Source: Roseateles_B sp051857535 (GTDB lineage Bacteria; Pseudomonadota; Gammaproteobacteria; Burkholderiales; Burkholderiaceae_C). Taken from it: a DNA stretch of 64,000 bases. Made by a program: the position numbers and the translations under genes. Shown in pieces: positions 54,377-62,574 of the stretch (its first letter is position 1; every line of letters starts with the position of its first letter). The DNA is taken from assembly GCF_051857535.1 (NCBI RefSeq), contig NZ_JBPZGY010000010.1, positions 1 to 64,000 on the forward strand, given 5' to 3'. The notes below the pieces were generated by a model. That model was not told the DNA's origin. It saw only the letters and a program-made list of their open reading frames with translations, and did no database searches.

Positions 54377-54931
54377 ATGAAACTCGCTCAGGAAATCCGC
54401 GCCGGCAACGTGATCATGCAGGGCAAGGACCCGATGGTCGTTCTGAAGACCGAATACAGCCGTGGCGGCCGCGGCGCCGCCACCGTGCGCATGAAGATGA
54501 AGAACCTGCTGAATGGCGCAGGTGCTGAAGTCGTCTTCAAGGCCGACGACAAGATGGACCAGATCATCCTGGACAAGAAGGAGTGCACCTACACCTACTT
54601 CGCTGACCCGATGTACGTGTTCATGGACACCGAATACAACCAGTTCGAGGTGGAAGCCGAGAACATGGGCGACACCCTGAACTACCTCGACGACAACATG
54701 GCCGTCGAAGTGGTGTTCTACGACGGCAAGGCCATCTCCGTCGAACTGCCCACCACCGTGGTTCGCGAGATCGAGACTGAGCCTGCCGTCAAGGGCGACA
54801 CCTCCGGCAAGGTCATGAAGCCCGCCCGCGTGAAGGGTACCGGCTTCGAGATCCCCGTGCCCCTGTTCGTGGAAAACGGCGACAAGATCGAAATCGATAC
54901 GCGCACCAACGAATACCGCAAGCGCGTTTGA
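54377..54931 (+). CDS. efp: Translation elongation factor P
   Basis: This 184-residue factor occupies the E site and helps peptide bond formation at polyproline. The tip loop reads SRGGRGAATVR, with Arg32, the residue rhamnosylated by EarP, instead of the Lys used by EpmA-type systems. Three OB-like domains are evident, ending IEIDTRTNEYRKRV. The 204-bp gap after earP may hold its own promoter. A terminator follows. Confidence 0.98.
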   Translation: MKLAQEIRAGNVIMQGKDPMVVLKTEYSRGGRGAATVRMKMKNLLNGAGAEVVFKADDKMDQIILDKKECTYTYFADPMYVFMDTEYNQFEVEAENMGDTLNYLDDNMAVEVVFYDGKAISVELPTTVVREIETEPAVKGDTSGKVMKPARVKGTGFEIPVPLFVENGDKIEIDTRTNEYRKRV

Positions 54932-54952
54932 GCCTCGCTCAATGCCAACCAC

Positions 54953-54977
54953 AAGGGCGCCTCCGGGCGCCTTTTGT
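54953..54977 (+). terminator. Rho-independent terminator after efp
   Basis: AAGGGCGCC and GGGCGCCTT form the stem with a short loop, followed by TTGTTTT. Confidence 0.82.
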
Positions 54978-55104
54978 TTTGCGCGCCGCCTGCTTGACGC
55001 AGGAGCCCCCAGCCCCAGCCATTCTCGACGCCCCTTGCGGCGGCCATCGACAGCCACAAGACCACGAGCAAGCAAACCCGCAGGCGCTGCGCGACGCACA
55101 GGCG

Positions 55105-55132
55105 AAAAAAATCCCCGCCTCAGCGGGGATTT
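55105..55132 (-). terminator. Rho-independent terminator after the OmpA-like gene
   Basis: On the minus strand AATCCCCGC pairs with GCGGGGATT around loop TGAG, followed by five or more T residues. Confidence 0.9.
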
Positions 55133-55153
55133 CTTCAAGCATCAGCGAACTGA

Positions 55154-55807
55154 TTACTTCTTGGCGCGGGTACCGACCACTTCGATTTCCACGCGACGAT
55201 TCTTGGCGCGACCCTCGGTGGTCTTGTTGTCAGCCACAGGCTGCTTCTCGCCCTTGCCTTCGGTGTAGACGCGGTTCTTCTCGATGCCCTTGGACACCAG
55301 ATAAGCCTTCACAGCTTCAGCGCGACGCACCGACAGCTTCTGGTTGTATTCGTCAGAGCCAACACTGTCGGTATGACCGACGGCAACGATCACTTCCAGG
55401 TTGATGCCGGAGGTCTTGGAGACCAGGTCATCCAGCTTGGCCTTGCCTTCGGGCTTCAGCACAGCCTTGTCAAAATCGAAGAAGGCATCGGCGGCGAAGG
55501 TGACCTTCTCGCTCTGCACCACAGGCGGCGTCACCGGCGGCTTGACCTCAGCCTTGGGCTCCACCTTGGGCGTATCAGCAACCTTCGGCGGCTCAACCTT
55601 CTTGACTTCCGGCTTCAGGGCGCCGTCGCAATCCTTGGCGGCGGTCGCAGGCGTCCAGAAGTTGTTGCGCCAGCAGTATTCGTTGCTGCCGTTCTTCCAC
55701 ACGGTGCCGTCGGTCGAGCGCCAGTTGTCAACGTTCTGGGCGAAAGCGCCAGACGACAGGACAGCAGCCACTGCGAAGAGCGACGCCACACGGTTCAATT
55801 TCTTCAT
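55154..55807 (-). CDS. OmpA-family outer-membrane protein
   Basis: This 217-residue protein has a signal peptide (cleavage AFA|Q after residue 23). A short Trp/Asn-rich region with two cysteines (YCWRNNFW, KDCDGAL) is followed by a Pro/Lys/Val-rich linker and an OmpA-like peptidoglycan-binding domain. That domain shows FFDFDKAVLKPEGKAKLDDL, GHTDSVGSDEYNQKLSVRRA and TEGRAKNRRVEI. No beta-barrel is present. It anchors the envelope to peptidoglycan. AGAGGA precedes the ATG. Confidence 0.93.
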   Translation of the reverse strand: MKKLNRVASLFAVAAVLSSGAFAQNVDNWRSTDGTVWKNGSNEYCWRNNFWTPATAAKDCDGALKPEVKKVEPPKVADTPKVEPKAEVKPPVTPPVVQSEKVTFAADAFFDFDKAVLKPEGKAKLDDLVSKTSGINLEVIVAVGHTDSVGSDEYNQKLSVRRAEAVKAYLVSKGIEKNRVYTEGKGEKQPVADNKTTEGRAKNRRVEIEVVGTRAKK

Positions 55808-56075
55808 GTTTATCCTCTCAAGGAAAGACGCAGTTGCCCTGCGAAATGTCCGGATCTTTGAAATGCCAAGCAGATTCCCCATGGCAAAGCCCAAGGGTTT
55901 CCACTAGGGACTCAGCAATTGTGCCATAGCGCCCAGGGCGTTCAGCATTCTGCTGCCTACCTGCCGAAAGCCATGGATCCATGTTGTGCGAGAGCGACAT
56001 GCCGGCCAGCATAGAATCAACCCTTCCCGTCCGTACCAGATTCGGCGCCGGTTCACACTAGGCGCCGCAACGCGC

Positions 56076-58742
56076 ATGACTCAGTTCGCCAAGGAAACCC
56101 TGCCCATCAGCCTCGAAGAGGAAATGCGGCGCTCCTACCTCGACTACGCGATGAGCGTGATCGTAGGTCGAGCCCTCCCCGATGCCCGGGACGGCTTGAA
56201 GCCCGTGCATCGCCGGGTGCTGTATGCCATGAACGAGATGGGCAACACCTACAACGCCAAGTACCGCAAGAGTGCTCAGGCGGTGGGTGAGACCATGGGT
56301 AAATACCACCCGCACGGCGACTCCGCGATTTACGACACCATCGTGCGCATGGCCCAGCCCTTCAGCCTGCGGCACATGCTGATTGATGGCCAGGGCAATT
56401 TCGGCTCCATCGACGGCGACAACGCCGCGGCCATGCGGTACACCGAAATCCGCCTGGACAAAATCGCCCACGAAATGTTGGCGGATATCGACAAGGAAAC
56501 CGTCGATTTCGGCCCCAACTACGACGGCAGCCATAAAGAGCCCCTGGTCCTGCCCACCCGTTTGCCCAATCTCCTGGTGAATGGATCCGCAGGTATTGCC
56601 GTGGGCATGGCGACGAATATCCCGCCGCACAACCTGAACGAAGTCGTCGACGCCTGCCTGCATGCACTGAAGAATCCAGACTGCTCAATCGACGAGCTGA
56701 TGGAGATCATCCCGGCACCCGATTTCCCGACTGCCGGCATCATCTACGGCCTGGCGGGCGTTCGCGATGGATACCGCACCGGCCGCGGTCGCGTGGTGAT
56801 GCGGGCCAAGGTGCATTTCGAGGACATCGACAAGGGCAATCGCCAGGCGATCATCGTTGACGAGATCCCCTACCAGGTCAACAAGAAGACGCTGCTGGAG
56901 CGCATTGCTGAACTGGTCCACGAAAAGAAGATCGAGGGCATCAGCCACATCCAGGACGAGTCGGACAAGTCCGGCATGCGCGTGGTGATCGAGCTCAAGC
57001 GCGGTGAAGTGCCCGAGGTCGTGCTGAACAACCTGTACAAGCAGACGCAACTGCAGGACACCTTCGGCATCAACATGGTGGCCCTGATCGACGGCCAGCC
57101 GAAGCTGTGCAACCTGAAGGACCTGGTGACAGTGTTCTTGGAGCACCGCCGCGAGGTGGTGACTCGCCGCACCGTGTTCGAGCTGCGCAAGGCCCGCGAG
57201 CGCGGCCACGTGCTGGAAGGCCTGGCCGTCGCGCTGGCCAACATCGACGAGTTCATCGAGACCATCAAGACCTCGCCAACCCCGCCTGTCGCCAAGGCCG
57301 CGCTGATGGCCAAGAGCTGGGACTCCTCGCTGGTACGCGAGATGCTGGCCCGCGCTGAAAACGAGACCACCGGCGGCCGCAATGCCTACCGCCCGGAAGG
57401 GCTGCCCGCCCAGTACGGCATGCAGCAGGATGGTCTCTACCGCCTCTCTGACGACCAGGCCAGTGAAATCCTGCAGATGCGCCTGCAGCGCCTGACCGGA
57501 CTGGAGCAGGACAAGATCGTCGGCGAGTACAAGGACGTGATGGCCCAGATCGCCGATCTGCTGCACATCCTGGCCACGCCCTCGCGCGTGACCACCATCA
57601 TCAGCGAAGAACTGGTGCAACTGCGCCAGGAGTTCGGCCAGACCAAGCTGGGCGCTCGCCGCAGCGTGATCGAGCGCAATGCCCAGGAGCTGGGGACTGA
57701 AGACCTGATCACCCCGACCGACATGGTCGTGACGCTCTCGCACACCGGCTACATCAAGAGCCAGGCCCTCAGCGAGTACCGCGCCCAGCGCCGGGGAGGC
57801 CGCGGCAAGCAGGCTGCAGCGACCAAGGACGACGACTGGATCGATCAGCTCTTCATCGCCAACACCCACGACTGGATCCTGTGCTTCTCCAACCGCGGCC
57901 GCGTCTACTGGCTCAAGGTCTGGGAAGTGCCGCAGGGCTCGCGCAACTCGCGCGGCAAGCCCATCGTGAACATGTTCCCGCTGCAGCAGGACGAAAAGAT
58001 CACCGTGGTGCTGCCGCTGACCGGCGAGTTCCGCAGCTTCCCTGAAGATCACTTCATCTTCATGGCTACCGCCCTGGGCACCGTCAAGAAGACCTCGCTG
58101 AAGGATTTCAGCAACCCGCGCAAGGCCGGCATCATCGCTGTGGACCTGGACGAAGGGGACTTCCTCATCGGCGCAGCCCTCACCGACGGCAAGCACGACG
58201 TCATGCTGTTCAGCGATGGCGGCAAGGCGGTGCGTTTCGACGAAGACGACGTCCGCCCCATGGGCCGGCAAGCGCGTGGCGTGCGCGGGATGATGCTGGA
58301 GCCCGAACAGCGCCTGATCGCAATGCTGGTGGCTGAGGACGAAAGCCAGAGCGTGCTGACCGCCACCGAGAACGGCTACGGCAAGCGCACTTCCATCATT
58401 GAGTACACCCGCCATGGCCGCGGCACCAAGGGCATGATCGCCATCCAGCAGAGCGAGCGCAATGGCCGAGTGGTGGCTGCCACGCTGGTGCGCCCGGAGG
58501 ACGAGATCATGCTGATCACCGACAAGGGCGTGCTGGTACGCACCCGCGTCGCCGAGATCCGCGAGCTGGGCCGCGCCACGCAGGGCGTCACCCTCATCGC
58601 TCTGGACGATGGCGCCAAGCTGTCGGGCCTGCAACGCATCGTCGAGAACGATGCCAACGAAGCCAGCATCGATATGGGCGATGAGGCCGGCAATGACGTC
58701 AGCGCCAACCCGGCCGACGACCAAGACTCCAACAAGGAATGA
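56076..58742 (+). CDS. gyrA: DNA gyrase subunit A
   Basis: This 888-residue subunit cuts and rejoins DNA to introduce negative supercoils. The winged-helix domain holds the quinolone-determining region with Ser83 and Asp87 (HGDSAIYDT), the sensitive wild-type residues, and catalytic Tyr122 in AMRYTEIRL. The C-terminal beta-pinwheel holds the GyrA box QRRGGRG. The ATG at 56076 gives the family start MTQFAKETLPISLEEEM. The C-terminal tail is acidic. The stop overlaps the next ATG. Confidence 0.98.
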   Translation: MTQFAKETLPISLEEEMRRSYLDYAMSVIVGRALPDARDGLKPVHRRVLYAMNEMGNTYNAKYRKSAQAVGETMGKYHPHGDSAIYDTIVRMAQPFSLRHMLIDGQGNFGSIDGDNAAAMRYTEIRLDKIAHEMLADIDKETVDFGPNYDGSHKEPLVLPTRLPNLLVNGSAGIAVGMATNIPPHNLNEVVDACLHALKNPDCSIDELMEIIPAPDFPTAGIIYGLAGVRDGYRTGRGRVVMRAKVHFEDIDKGNRQAIIVDEIPYQVNKKTLLERIAELVHEKKIEGISHIQDESDKSGMRVVIELKRGEVPEVVLNNLYKQTQLQDTFGINMVALIDGQPKLCNLKDLVTVFLEHRREVVTRRTVFELRKARERGHVLEGLAVALANIDEFIETIKTSPTPPVAKAALMAKSWDSSLVREMLARAENETTGGRNAYRPEGLPAQYGMQQDGLYRLSDDQASEILQMRLQRLTGLEQDKIVGEYKDVMAQIADLLHILATPSRVTTIISEELVQLRQEFGQTKLGARRSVIERNAQELGTEDLITPTDMVVTLSHTGYIKSQALSEYRAQRRGGRGKQAAATKDDDWIDQLFIANTHDWILCFSNRGRVYWLKVWEVPQGSRNSRGKPIVNMFPLQQDEKITVVLPLTGEFRSFPEDHFIFMATALGTVKKTSLKDFSNPRKAGIIAVDLDEGDFLIGAALTDGKHDVMLFSDGGKAVRFDEDDVRPMGRQARGVRGMMLEPEQRLIAMLVAEDESQSVLTATENGYGKRTSIIEYTRHGRGTKGMIAIQQSERNGRVVAATLVRPEDEIMLITDKGVLVRTRVAEIRELGRATQGVTLIALDDGAKLSGLQRIVENDANEASIDMGDEAGNDVSANPADDQDSNKE

Positions 58743-59359
58743 ACGTGAAGGCACCTCGCATGAATGCATTGAAGCTGCTCGTGGCCGCAAGCACCCTGGC
58801 CTGCGCCAGCGTTGCGATGGCACAGGGCCCCGCCGCCCCCGCCAGCTCGGCAGCCAAGAAGGAACTGGTCGCCAAGGTCCTGCAGCATCAGCAGCAGGGC
58901 GTGGAAATCATGGCCCGCAACATGCTGCAGGCCCCCGTGGCCCAGCTGATGCAGGGCGCCGGCGGCATGCTGCAGCAGATGCCCGCCGACAAGCGCGAGG
59001 CCGCAGCCAAGGCCATCGAGGCGGACGTGAAGAAGTTCGTCGAGGAGAACAGTCCCTTCCTGCGCGACAAGGCGCAGAAGCTGGCACCCAGCACCGTAGG
59101 CGCCATCCTGGAAGAGAAGTTCACCGAGGACGAGCTGAAGCAGATCCTGGCCTGGCTGGATTCGCCAGTGAGCAAGAAATTCGGCCAGCTGGGCGGCGAG
59201 ATGCAAAAGGCCCTGGGCGACAAACTGCTGGCTGAGAACGGCGCCGTCCTGGATGCGCGCTTCAAGACGCTGCAGCAGAACGTGGCCAAGCACCTGGGCG
59301 TGCCCATGCCCGGCGCAGCGAGCAGTCCTGCCGCCAACAAGAACTCACCCAAGAAGTAA
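58739..59359 (+). CDS. DUF2059 periplasmic protein
   Basis: This 206-residue protein has a signal peptide ending VAMA|Q and a mainly helical DUF2059-like domain with KFTEDELKQILAWLDSPVSKKF. The tail is Pro/Ser/Lys-rich. It overlaps gyrA by ATGA and precedes serC, an arrangement common in Burkholderiales. Function is unknown. Confidence 0.9.
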   Translation: MNVKAPRMNALKLLVAASTLACASVAMAQGPAAPASSAAKKELVAKVLQHQQQGVEIMARNMLQAPVAQLMQGAGGMLQQMPADKREAAAKAIEADVKKFVEENSPFLRDKAQKLAPSTVGAILEEKFTEDELKQILAWLDSPVSKKFGQLGGEMQKALGDKLLAENGAVLDARFKTLQQNVAKHLGVPMPGAASSPAANKNSPKK

Positions 59360-59395
59360 GCCGGCCCCATCACCATTCGCCCAGCCCATCACGCC

Positions 59396-60517
59396 ATGAA
59401 CCGACGCCCGTTCAATTTCTCCGCCGGACCCGCCGCCCTGCCTGAAGAGGTGCTGCAGCAAGTCGCCCAGGAGATGCTGGACTGGCACGGTTCGGGCATG
59501 AGCGTGATGGAGATGAGCCACCGCGGCAAGGAGTTCGTCTCCATCTGTGAACGAGCCGAGGCCGACCTGCGCGAGCTGCTGGCTGTGCCCAGCCAGTTCC
59601 GCATCCTCTTCATGCAGGGCGGCGGCTTGGCCGAGAACGCCATCGTGCCGCTGAACCTGTCGAGAGGCGGCAATGTGGATGTGGTGGTGAGCGGATCCTG
59701 GTCCCGCAAGAGCGCCCAGGAGGCACGCCGTTATGCAGACGTCCACATTGCCGCAGATGCCAAGGCCCATGGCCAGCGCGCCATCCCGGCGCCGGGCGAG
59801 TGGCAGCTGCGACGTGACACCGCCTATGTGCACCTGTGCAGCAACGAGACCATCGACGGCCTTGAGTTCCACGACCTGCCGGACCTGAAGTCCCTGGGCT
59901 GCGACGCCCCCCTGGTCATCGACTTTTCCTCCCATGTGCTGTCGCGCCCGGTGGACTGGTCCCGCGTGGGCCTTGCCTTTGGTGGCGCGCAGAAGAACAT
60001 CGGCCCTGCTGGCCTGACCCTGGTCGTCATCCGGGAAGACCTGCTAGGCCATGCCCTGCCCATTTGCCCCTCGGCCTTTGACTACAAGACCGTGGCCGAA
60101 GCGCAGTCCATGTACAACACGCCGCCCACGTTCTCCATCTACGTGGCCAGCCTGGTGTTCCAGTGGCTCAAGCGCTTCGAGTACGGCGGCAAGACCGGGC
60201 TGGCCGCCATCGAGCAGCGCAATATCGACAAGGCTGCACTGCTCTACCAGGCCCTGGACCACAGCGTCCTGTTCGAGAACCGCATTGCACCCCAATGCCG
60301 TTCCCGCATGAACGTGCCCTTCTATCTGCGCGGGGCCCACGACACCCCCGAACTCAACCAAGCCTTCCTGGACGAAGCCCGGGAAAGGCAACTGCTGCAA
60401 CTCAAAGGCCACAAGTCGGTGGGCGGCATGCGTGCTTCCATCTACAACGCGATGAGCCTCGAAGGCGTGCATGCCCTCGTGGACTTCCTGAAGGACTTTG
60501 AGACCCGTCATGGCTGA
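59396..60517 (+). CDS. serC: Phosphoserine aminotransferase
   Basis: This 373-residue PLP enzyme converts 3-phosphohydroxypyruvate to phosphoserine and also acts in pyridoxine synthesis. It starts RRPFNFSAGPAALPEEVL. The PLP Lys200 is in AFGGAQKNIGPAGLTLV. The end is SIYNAMSLEGVHALVDFL. It lies 36 bp after the DUF2059 gene and overlaps pheA by eight bases. Confidence 0.98.
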   Translation: MNRRPFNFSAGPAALPEEVLQQVAQEMLDWHGSGMSVMEMSHRGKEFVSICERAEADLRELLAVPSQFRILFMQGGGLAENAIVPLNLSRGGNVDVVVSGSWSRKSAQEARRYADVHIAADAKAHGQRAIPAPGEWQLRRDTAYVHLCSNETIDGLEFHDLPDLKSLGCDAPLVIDFSSHVLSRPVDWSRVGLAFGGAQKNIGPAGLTLVVIREDLLGHALPICPSAFDYKTVAEAQSMYNTPPTFSIYVASLVFQWLKRFEYGGKTGLAAIEQRNIDKAALLYQALDHSVLFENRIAPQCRSRMNVPFYLRGAHDTPELNQAFLDEARERQLLQLKGHKSVGGMRASIYNAMSLEGVHALVDFLKDFETRHG

Positions 60518-61622
60518 GGACAAGCCCCCCGCCCCCATTGCGAACCCCGCCCTGCTGGCCCTGCGCGACCAGATCGACGCCCTGGATGGACAACTGCTGC
60601 GCCTGCTCAACGAACGCGCCCATGTGGCCGAGCAGGTGGGTGAACTCAAGCGGCGAGACGGCACGCCCTTCTTCCGCCCCGACCGCGTCGCCCAGGTCAT
60701 CCACAAGATCCAGGCGGCCAATGCCGGTCCGCTGAAGAACGAGCACGTGGCGGCCATCTGGCGCGAGATCATGTCGGCCTGCCTGGCACTGGAATCCCCG
60801 CAGCGAGTGGCGGTGCTGGGCCCCATGGGCACCTTTTGCGAGCAGGCTGCCATCGAGTACTTCGGCGGTGCTGCGGACCTGATCTACTGCAGCAGCTTCG
60901 ACGAGGTCTTCCACGCCACCGCCAGCGGCAGCGCCCAGTATGGCGTGGTGGGCGTGGAGAACATGACCGAGGGGGTGGTCACCCGCTCTCTGGACCTCTT
61001 CCTGCACACCCCCACGCATGTGGTGGGCGAGGTCAGCCTGCTGATCCGCCACAACCTGCTGCGCAAGGACAACAGCCTCAACGGTGTCAAGGCCGTTCTT
61101 GCCCACCCGCAGGCCCTGGCCCAGTGCCAGAACTGGCTCAGCAAGCACCTGCCGGACGCCGAGCGCCGCGCCGTGTCCAGCAATGCCGAGGGCGCCCGCC
61201 TGGCTGCCGAGAACCCCGATTTCTGCGCCATTGCCAGCGAGCGCGCGGCCACCCTCTTCGGCCTGCACATCGTGGCCCACGCCATCCAGGACGAGGCCTA
61301 CAACCGCACGCGCTTCGCCGTGATCACGCTGCCGCAGACCATGGCAACGCCGCCGGCCACCGGCCGCGACTGCACGAGTCTCGTGGTCTCCGTGCCCAAC
61401 AAGCCCGGCGCCATGCACGACATGCTGGTGCCGCTGAAGAAGCATGGCGTGTCCATGACCCGTCTGGAGTCCCGCCCGGCTCGCACCGGTCAGTGGGAGT
61501 ACTACTTCTACATCGACCTCGACGGCCACCCCAGCGAACCGAACGTCGCCGCCGCCCTGGACGAGTTGCGCGCCCTGTGCGCGTTCTACAAGGTCATCGG
61601 CGCCTATCCCCGCAAGGGCTGA
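60510..61622 (+). CDS. pheA: Chorismate mutase/prephenate dehydratase (P-protein)
   Basis: This 370-residue bifunctional enzyme makes phenylpyruvate. The chorismate mutase domain (about 15-100) has LRDQIDALDGQLLRLLNERA and the second helix. The dehydratase domain (about 100-280) has GPMGTFCEQAA and NRTRFAVIT. The ACT regulatory domain (about 290-365) has NKPGAMHDMLVPL and SRPARTGQWEYYFYID, the Phe feedback site. The ATG at 60510 lies within the end of serC. Confidence 0.98.
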   Translation: MAEDKPPAPIANPALLALRDQIDALDGQLLRLLNERAHVAEQVGELKRRDGTPFFRPDRVAQVIHKIQAANAGPLKNEHVAAIWREIMSACLALESPQRVAVLGPMGTFCEQAAIEYFGGAADLIYCSSFDEVFHATASGSAQYGVVGVENMTEGVVTRSLDLFLHTPTHVVGEVSLLIRHNLLRKDNSLNGVKAVLAHPQALAQCQNWLSKHLPDAERRAVSSNAEGARLAAENPDFCAIASERAATLFGLHIVAHAIQDEAYNRTRFAVITLPQTMATPPATGRDCTSLVVSVPNKPGAMHDMLVPLKKHGVSMTRLESRPARTGQWEYYFYIDLDGHPSEPNVAAALDELRALCAFYKVIGAYPRKG

Positions 61623-61639
61623 GTCAAGCAAAGGACACA

Positions 61640-62524
61640 ATGTTCAATCAACTGGGTGTGATCGGCTGTGGATTGATGGGCGGCTCCTTCGCGCTGGCCC
61701 TGAAGAAGGCTGGCCTGGTCAAGCGGGTCGTCGGCTACAGCAAGTCCCCATCCACCACCGAGACCGCCAAGCGCCTGGGGGTGATCGACATCGCGGCCGA
61801 GTCCGCCTTGCTGGCAGTGGCCAGTTCAGACATCGTGCTGCTGGCCGTGCCCGTAGCCGCCACCGAAGCCACCTTCCGTGCCGTCAAGCACCTGGTCGAC
61901 CCCAAGGTCTTGATGATGGACGTCGGCTCGACCAAGTGCGATGTGGTGGATGCCGCGCAGCGTGTGCTGGGCAAGCAGATCGGCTCCTTCGTGCCCTGTC
62001 ATCCCATTGCGGGCAAGGAGCAGTCGGGCGTGCAGGCCGCCGATGCCGCGCTCTACCAGGGCCGCCAGGTCATCCTCACGCCCCTGCCCCAGACCGACGC
62101 CACGCTGATCCAGAAGGCGACCGATGTCTGGTCCGCCCTGGGCTGCCAGGTCCTGAAGATGACGCCTCAGAATCATGACGCGGCCTTTGCCGCCGTCAGC
62201 CACCTGCCGCATCTGCTGGCCTATGCCTACTTCAGCACCATTGCCAATCAGGCCGCCGGGCGTGACTACCTCAGCCTGGCGGGACCGGGGTTCCGCGATT
62301 TCACCCGCATCGCGGCCAGCGACCCGGCCATCTGGCGCGACATTCTCCTCGCCAACAAGCAGGAGGTGCTTGCCCAGTCCCAGCGCTTCCGCGACATGCT
62401 CGCGCGCTTCGAGCTGCTCCTCCAGCAGGACAACGCCCAGGCCCTCGAGGCGCTTCTTCAGCAAGCCTCGGACGGACGCTCGCAATGGCAGATGGGCCAG
62501 ATGCCCGGCAGCCGTCCCCGCTGA
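61640..62524 (+). CDS. tyrA: Prephenate dehydrogenase
   Basis: This 294-residue NAD-dependent enzyme makes 4-hydroxyphenylpyruvate for tyrosine. The Rossmann motif GVIGCGLMGGSFALAL is at the N-terminus, and the substrate region VPCHPIAGKEQSGVQAAD and AVSHLPHLLAYAY hold the catalytic His. AAGGA lies five bases before the ATG. It is 17 bp after pheA. Confidence 0.97.
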   Translation: MFNQLGVIGCGLMGGSFALALKKAGLVKRVVGYSKSPSTTETAKRLGVIDIAAESALLAVASSDIVLLAVPVAATEATFRAVKHLVDPKVLMMDVGSTKCDVVDAAQRVLGKQIGSFVPCHPIAGKEQSGVQAADAALYQGRQVILTPLPQTDATLIQKATDVWSALGCQVLKMTPQNHDAAFAAVSHLPHLLAYAYFSTIANQAAGRDYLSLAGPGFRDFTRIAASDPAIWRDILLANKQEVLAQSQRFRDMLARFELLLQQDNAQALEALLQQASDGRSQWQMGQMPGSRPR

Positions 62525-62574
62525 GATGTCGCGCCGCATGCGCTGAGTCCGACCTCCGTCTTTCCGGTCCTCCC

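Noticed and set aside
56685..58823. Long minus-strand open frame of 712 codons
   Set aside because: It is antisense to gyrA and has no recognisable domain.
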